The notes beneath the pieces are model-generated. The model had not been told where the DNA came from, searched no databases, and was given only the letters and a program-made list of their open reading frames with translations. 7,990 bases of DNA from Candidatus Omnitrophota bacterium (GTDB lineage Bacteria > Omnitrophota > Gorgyraeia > Gygaellales > Profunditerraquicolaceae): assembly GCA_028716305.1 (NCBI GenBank), contig JAQUQA010000055.1:1-7990 (forward strand). Reading direction: 5' to 3'. Shown piece after piece: positions 6,148 through 7,990 of the stretch; the stretch's first letter is position 1, and each line of letters opens with the position of its first letter. Both the position numbers and the translations under genes were made by a program.

Positions 6148-6603
6148 ATGAGGAAAAAGCTGTCGTTTGCCATGGTCATCTTATTACTTTCCATCGCGTC
6201 TGCTCAGGCGGAGAGTGATCTGCTTTCCGAACAGGCAAAGGCCTATTACATCCAGGGGGTAGAAGCGGAGAACGGAGGTAATTTTTTTGGGGCCGACGCT
6301 TTTTTTCAAAAGACCCTTTATCTCGAACCGAATAACAAAATCTGGCAAAAGTATATCTTTAATAACCGGGGTGTGATGTACGCCAAGCAGGGGGATATGG
6401 ACCGGGCCGAGGCGGCTTTTAACGATGCCTTGCGTATAGACGCCGATTACAAGCCGGCGCAGATCAATTTGGGGTTCATTCACGAGAAAAGGCGTACCCG
6501 GCTGGAATCCCTGGAATACTGGGCCAAGGTTTTTGAGTTCGATAAGCTCAAGCCCAAGGATTACGTAGTGGAAGACGGGCCGTTGAAGGAAGTGAAGAAG
6601 TAG
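6148..6603 (+). CDS. Small periplasmic tetratricopeptide-repeat protein
   Basis: This 151-residue protein has a signal peptide (basic start, hydrophobic 6-17, Ala-x-Ala cut after residue 21, SAQA-ES). About three TPR-like helical hairpins fill the rest: residues 30-63 (Ala-x-x-Tyr ... Ala-x-x-x-Phe-x-Lys ... Leu-x-Pro-Asn), 68-101 (NNRGVMYAKQGDMDRAEAAF, a near-consensus repeat ending Ala-Leu-Arg-Ile-Asp) and 104-130 (INLGFIHEKR...). TPR modules bind partner proteins; the partner is unknown. ATG 6148 is chosen because GGGAG (6136-6140) lies 7 nt upstream and a signal peptide follows. An upstream in-frame GTG at 6031 would start next to the tRNA and read through it, so it is not used. The gene follows tRNA-Pro without a separate visible promoter. 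An outer-membrane or secretion accessory role is possible but not shown. Confidence 0.9.
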   Translation: MRKKLSFAMVILLLSIASAQAESDLLSEQAKAYYIQGVEAENGGNFFGADAFFQKTLYLEPNNKIWQKYIFNNRGVMYAKQGDMDRAEAAFNDALRIDADYKPAQINLGFIHEKRRTRLESLEYWAKVFEFDKLKPKDYVVEDGPLKEVKK

Positions 6604-6609
6604 GTATAG

Positions 6610-6658
6610 GTCACAAGGCACAAGGTTCGTTCGGCGAGAGGCGTTCAGCGTTCTGCGT
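6610..6658 (-). repeat. Degenerate 7-nt repeat block A
   Basis: Read on the - strand from 6658 down to 6610, the sequence splits without a gap into seven 7-nt units: ACGCAGA, ACGCTGA, ACGCCTC, TCGCCGA, ACGAACC, TTGTGCC and TTGTGAC. On the + strand this includes a perfect pair of CACAAGG units (6612-6625). The block begins a few bases after the TPR stop and has no open frame of note. Units share a skeleton rather than full identity, so this is a decayed or fast-evolving heptamer array. Function is unknown. Confidence 0.6.
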
Positions 6659-6722
6659 AAAAGTTCTTTAAGCTAAATCAGTAAACGAATGACAGGTTTT
6701 TCACAGTGGTTGAATTTACGCA
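6654..6722. repeat. 8-nt inverted repeat at the inner edges of the two heptamer blocks
   Basis: TGCGTAAA (6654-6661) is the exact reverse complement of TTTACGCA (6715-6722). The arms are 53 nt apart and sit where blocks A and B begin, so the two heptamer blocks diverge from a central spacer (6662-6714) that shows no repeat. In RNA it could close a long loop, but the loop size makes a stable hairpin uncertain. Confidence 0.55.
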
Positions 6723-6820
6723 ATACGCAATACGCCGTACGCAATACGGAATTTATTGTTTTACGTTACAACTTTACGTTTTAAGCTGTAATTTTGCGCT
6801 TTGAGTTTTGCATTTTTAGT
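6718..6820 (+). repeat. Degenerate 7-nt repeat block B
   Basis: These 103 nt divide into fifteen consecutive units, thirteen of 7 nt and two of 6 nt (6767-6772 and 6787-6792). Units at the left are ACGCAAT, ACGCAAT, ACGCCGT, ACGCAAT and ACGGAAT. They drift to TTTACGT (twice), TTTAAGC, TTTGCGC, TTTGAGT and TTTGCAT at the right, always keeping the 7-nt step. The exact 7-mer CAATACG occurs at 6721, 6728 and 6742. A small perfect hairpin CCGTA-CGCAA-TACGG (6735-6749) is embedded. The block ends 30 nt before tRNA-Arg. No coding potential is visible. Confidence 0.68.
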
Positions 6821-6837
6821 TAGATTGGCGGAATAAT
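6808..6837 (+). promoter_or_regulatory. Weak candidate promoter for tRNA-Arg
   Basis: TTGCAT (6808-6813) and AATAAT (6832-6837) are 18 nt apart, matching 3 of 6 and 5 of 6 sigma70 consensus positions. Predicted initiation is near 6844, 7 nt before the tRNA. The -35 element would lie inside heptamer block B. No better promoter is visible in the gap after the TPR gene; read-through from P1/P2 is the alternative. Confidence 0.33.
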
Positions 6838-6850
6838 TGTCTCCAATGAC

Positions 6851-6924
6851 GCGCCTATAGCTCAAATGGATAGAGCATCTGCCTTCTAAGCAGAGGGTTG
6901 GCCGTTCGATTCGGCCTAGGCGCA
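6851..6924 (+). tRNA. tRNA-Arg (anticodon UCU)
   Basis: The cloverleaf is complete. The acceptor stem GCGCCTA (6851-6857) pairs perfectly with TAGGCGC (6917-6923), with discriminator A6924. The D stem is GCTC/GAGC (6860-6863, 6873-6876). The anticodon stem TCTGC/GCAGA flanks loop CTTCTAA (6883-6889), anticodon TCT at 6885-6887. The T arm is GGCCG-TTCGATT-CGGCC (6900-6916). It reads AGA and AGG arginine codons. CCA is not encoded. The next gene starts only 12 nt after the discriminator base, so the tRNA 3' end must be cut out of a shared transcript if that gene uses the same promoter. Confidence 0.96.
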
Positions 6925-6936
6925 GTTAGGTTTCTT

Positions 6937-7990
6937 ATGAGAAAAGGCCCAAAGATAATTTTTATTCTTTGTTCATCTCTGGTGATCTTCCTTTTTTCGG
7001 TTTATACTTTTTTGATCTTTGAAGGCAAGGTGCTGGTGATCGGCCAGCTGGAGAATCTTACCCAGCGCAAGGTCAGTATCGGTTATTTTGATATCGCGCC
7101 CCCCTTTAACCTGAAGATCAAGGATCTGAACATCGAGGGGATGGCCAAGATCGAAAGCCTGGAGGTTTCTCCGAGCGTGCTGCGTTTTCTCCTCGGGAAA
7201 ACCGCTTTTAACAAGATCAGGATCAAGAATCCGGATTTTGTTTTCGAGAAACTTGCCCCGGCGCTTCCGGTTAACAAGCCCCAGGCCGCCGTTCAGCCGG
7301 AGATCCCGGCACAGATGGTTTCCGGAAAAGAGCTTCAGGGAAACGTCTCACCGGCCCTTTCCAGTATCGGAGCCTTTTTAAAAAAGGGTAATTACCCGAA
7401 TTTTATTTTTAAGCGGGTGATCATCGAGCAGGGAAAAATCGATTTTATCGACCGAACCGTATCCAAGGAAGGCCTGCGCATCAGCGTAACCGATATAAAT
7501 TTCTCGCTGAAGGACCTTTATTTTCCGCCATATTCGGCGAATGCCGATTTCGCTTTAAGCGGCAGGATGCCCTGGGGAGGCCAGAATCCCAATGAAAGCG
7601 GCAAGGTCGAGATCAGCGGCCGGGTGAATCTGGATAAAAGGGATATCCTGGCCAAGGTCAGGATCAGTGATATCGACGGGGTTTATCTCTATCCCTATTA
7701 TGCCCAATGGGTCGACTTGGAAAAAGCCCGCATTGAGAAGGCAAAATTGAATTTTAACAGTAACATCCGCGGAGCGGATAACCTTTTGACCGCGGAATGC
7801 CACCTGGAACTGACGGATATTGTTTTTAAGCAGCGCGCCCCCCAGGAACATGAGCAGAAAGAGGAAAAGATCGCCACCACCGTGATCGATATGTTCAAGA
7901 CCCTGAATGAGGGAAGGATCGTGCTGGATTTTACCCTGCGCACCAAGATGGACCGGCCGGAATTCGGTTTCGGCGATATCCAGATGGCCT
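6937..7990 (+). CDS. AsmA/DUF748-like membrane-anchored periplasmic protein, 5' part
   Basis: The frame is open from ATG 6937 to the window edge: 351 complete codons, 3' end missing. Residues 7-29 form one N-terminal membrane anchor. The region after it (LENLTQRKVSIGYFDIAPPF, 38-57, then IKDLNIEGMAKIESLEVSPS, 61-80) has the pattern of AsmA-like proteins, where a short beta-rich module follows the anchor. A Pro/Gln-rich linker (about 108-135) leads to VIIEQGKIDFIDRT (161-174), the Gly-Lys-x-Asp-Phe-x-Asp-x-(S/T) motif of DUF748 proteins. Alternating beta-strand segments follow. The AsmA superfamily includes bridge-like proteins implicated in phospholipid transport and outer-membrane integrity. 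A weak TTAGG (6926-6930) precedes the ATG. A role in lipid traffic is inferred from the family only. Confidence 0.82.
   Translation, partial: MRKGPKIIFILCSSLVIFLFSVYTFLIFEGKVLVIGQLENLTQRKVSIGYFDIAPPFNLKIKDLNIEGMAKIESLEVSPSVLRFLLGKTAFNKIRIKNPDFVFEKLAPALPVNKPQAAVQPEIPAQMVSGKELQGNVSPALSSIGAFLKKGNYPNFIFKRVIIEQGKIDFIDRTVSKEGLRISVTDINFSLKDLYFPPYSANADFALSGRMPWGGQNPNESGKVEISGRVNLDKRDILAKVRISDIDGVYLYPYYAQWVDLEKARIEKAKLNFNSNIRGADNLLTAECHLELTDIVFKQRAPQEHEQKEEKIATTVIDMFKTLNEGRIVLDFTLRTKMDRPEFGFGDIQMA

Noticed and set aside
6735..6760. Terminator at hairpin CCGTA-CGCAA-TACGG followed by an AT-rich stretch
   Set aside because: The stem has only 5 pairs and the following tract is interrupted (AATTTATTGTTTT). 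It is also a by-product of the heptamer repeats, so a terminator role is too uncertain to list.
6610..6820. CRISPR array
   Set aside because: The repeat unit is 7 nt with no spacers between units; CRISPR repeats are longer and separated by unique spacers.
6036..6924. tRNA genes as attachment sites of an integrated element
   Set aside because: No integrase, no duplicated tRNA 3' end and no phage-like gene are visible in the window.

Overview
The window is a bacterial chromosome segment of roughly balanced base composition, with every protein gene on the + strand. Its core is a compact type II secretion system (T2SS) operon. It runs from the last codons of gspE (1-93) through gspF, a gspL-like gene, a gspM/pilO-like gene, and the pseudopilin genes gspI, gspJ, gspK and gspG, and it ends with a small exported protein of unknown function (5532-5885). 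Genes are packed tightly: stop/start overlaps or short gaps join E/F, F/L, L/M and M/I, and true coding overlaps join I/J (50 nt) and J/K (32 nt).

All three Phe-starting pseudopilins carry Ala or Ser, not the canonical Gly, before the prepilin peptidase cut. Together with the PilM/PilN/PilO-like inner-membrane proteins, this suggests a member of the PVC-related or candidate-phylum bacteria (Omnitrophota-like). That assignment is an inference from style, not proven by a marker gene.

The proteins should work together as follows. GspE (ATPase) and GspF (polytopic platform) with GspL and GspM form the inner-membrane assembly platform. GspG is the major pseudopilin, and GspI, GspJ and GspK form the tip complex. 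GspC, GspD, GspH and the prepilin peptidase are not in the window. gspG is last, behind the minor pseudopilins, and has the strongest Shine-Dalgarno of the pseudopilin genes, which fits the need for an excess of major subunit.

Downstream are two units, each led by a tRNA gene. A well-formed sigma70-type promoter pair precedes tRNA-Pro(UGG) (6036-6110), which is followed after 37 nt by a small periplasmic TPR protein (6148-6603). tRNA-Arg(UCU) (6851-6924) is followed after only 12 nt by an AsmA/DUF748-like membrane-anchored protein that runs off the window (6937-7990). Neither tRNA encodes CCA.

The 247-nt gap between the TPR gene and tRNA-Arg is not ordinary spacer. Most of it reads as degenerate 7-nt periodic repeats in two blocks (6610-6658 and 6718-6820). 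These lie in opposite orientation around a 56-nt spacer plus TTT, with a perfect 8-nt inverted repeat at their inner edges. This is the least explained structure in the window.
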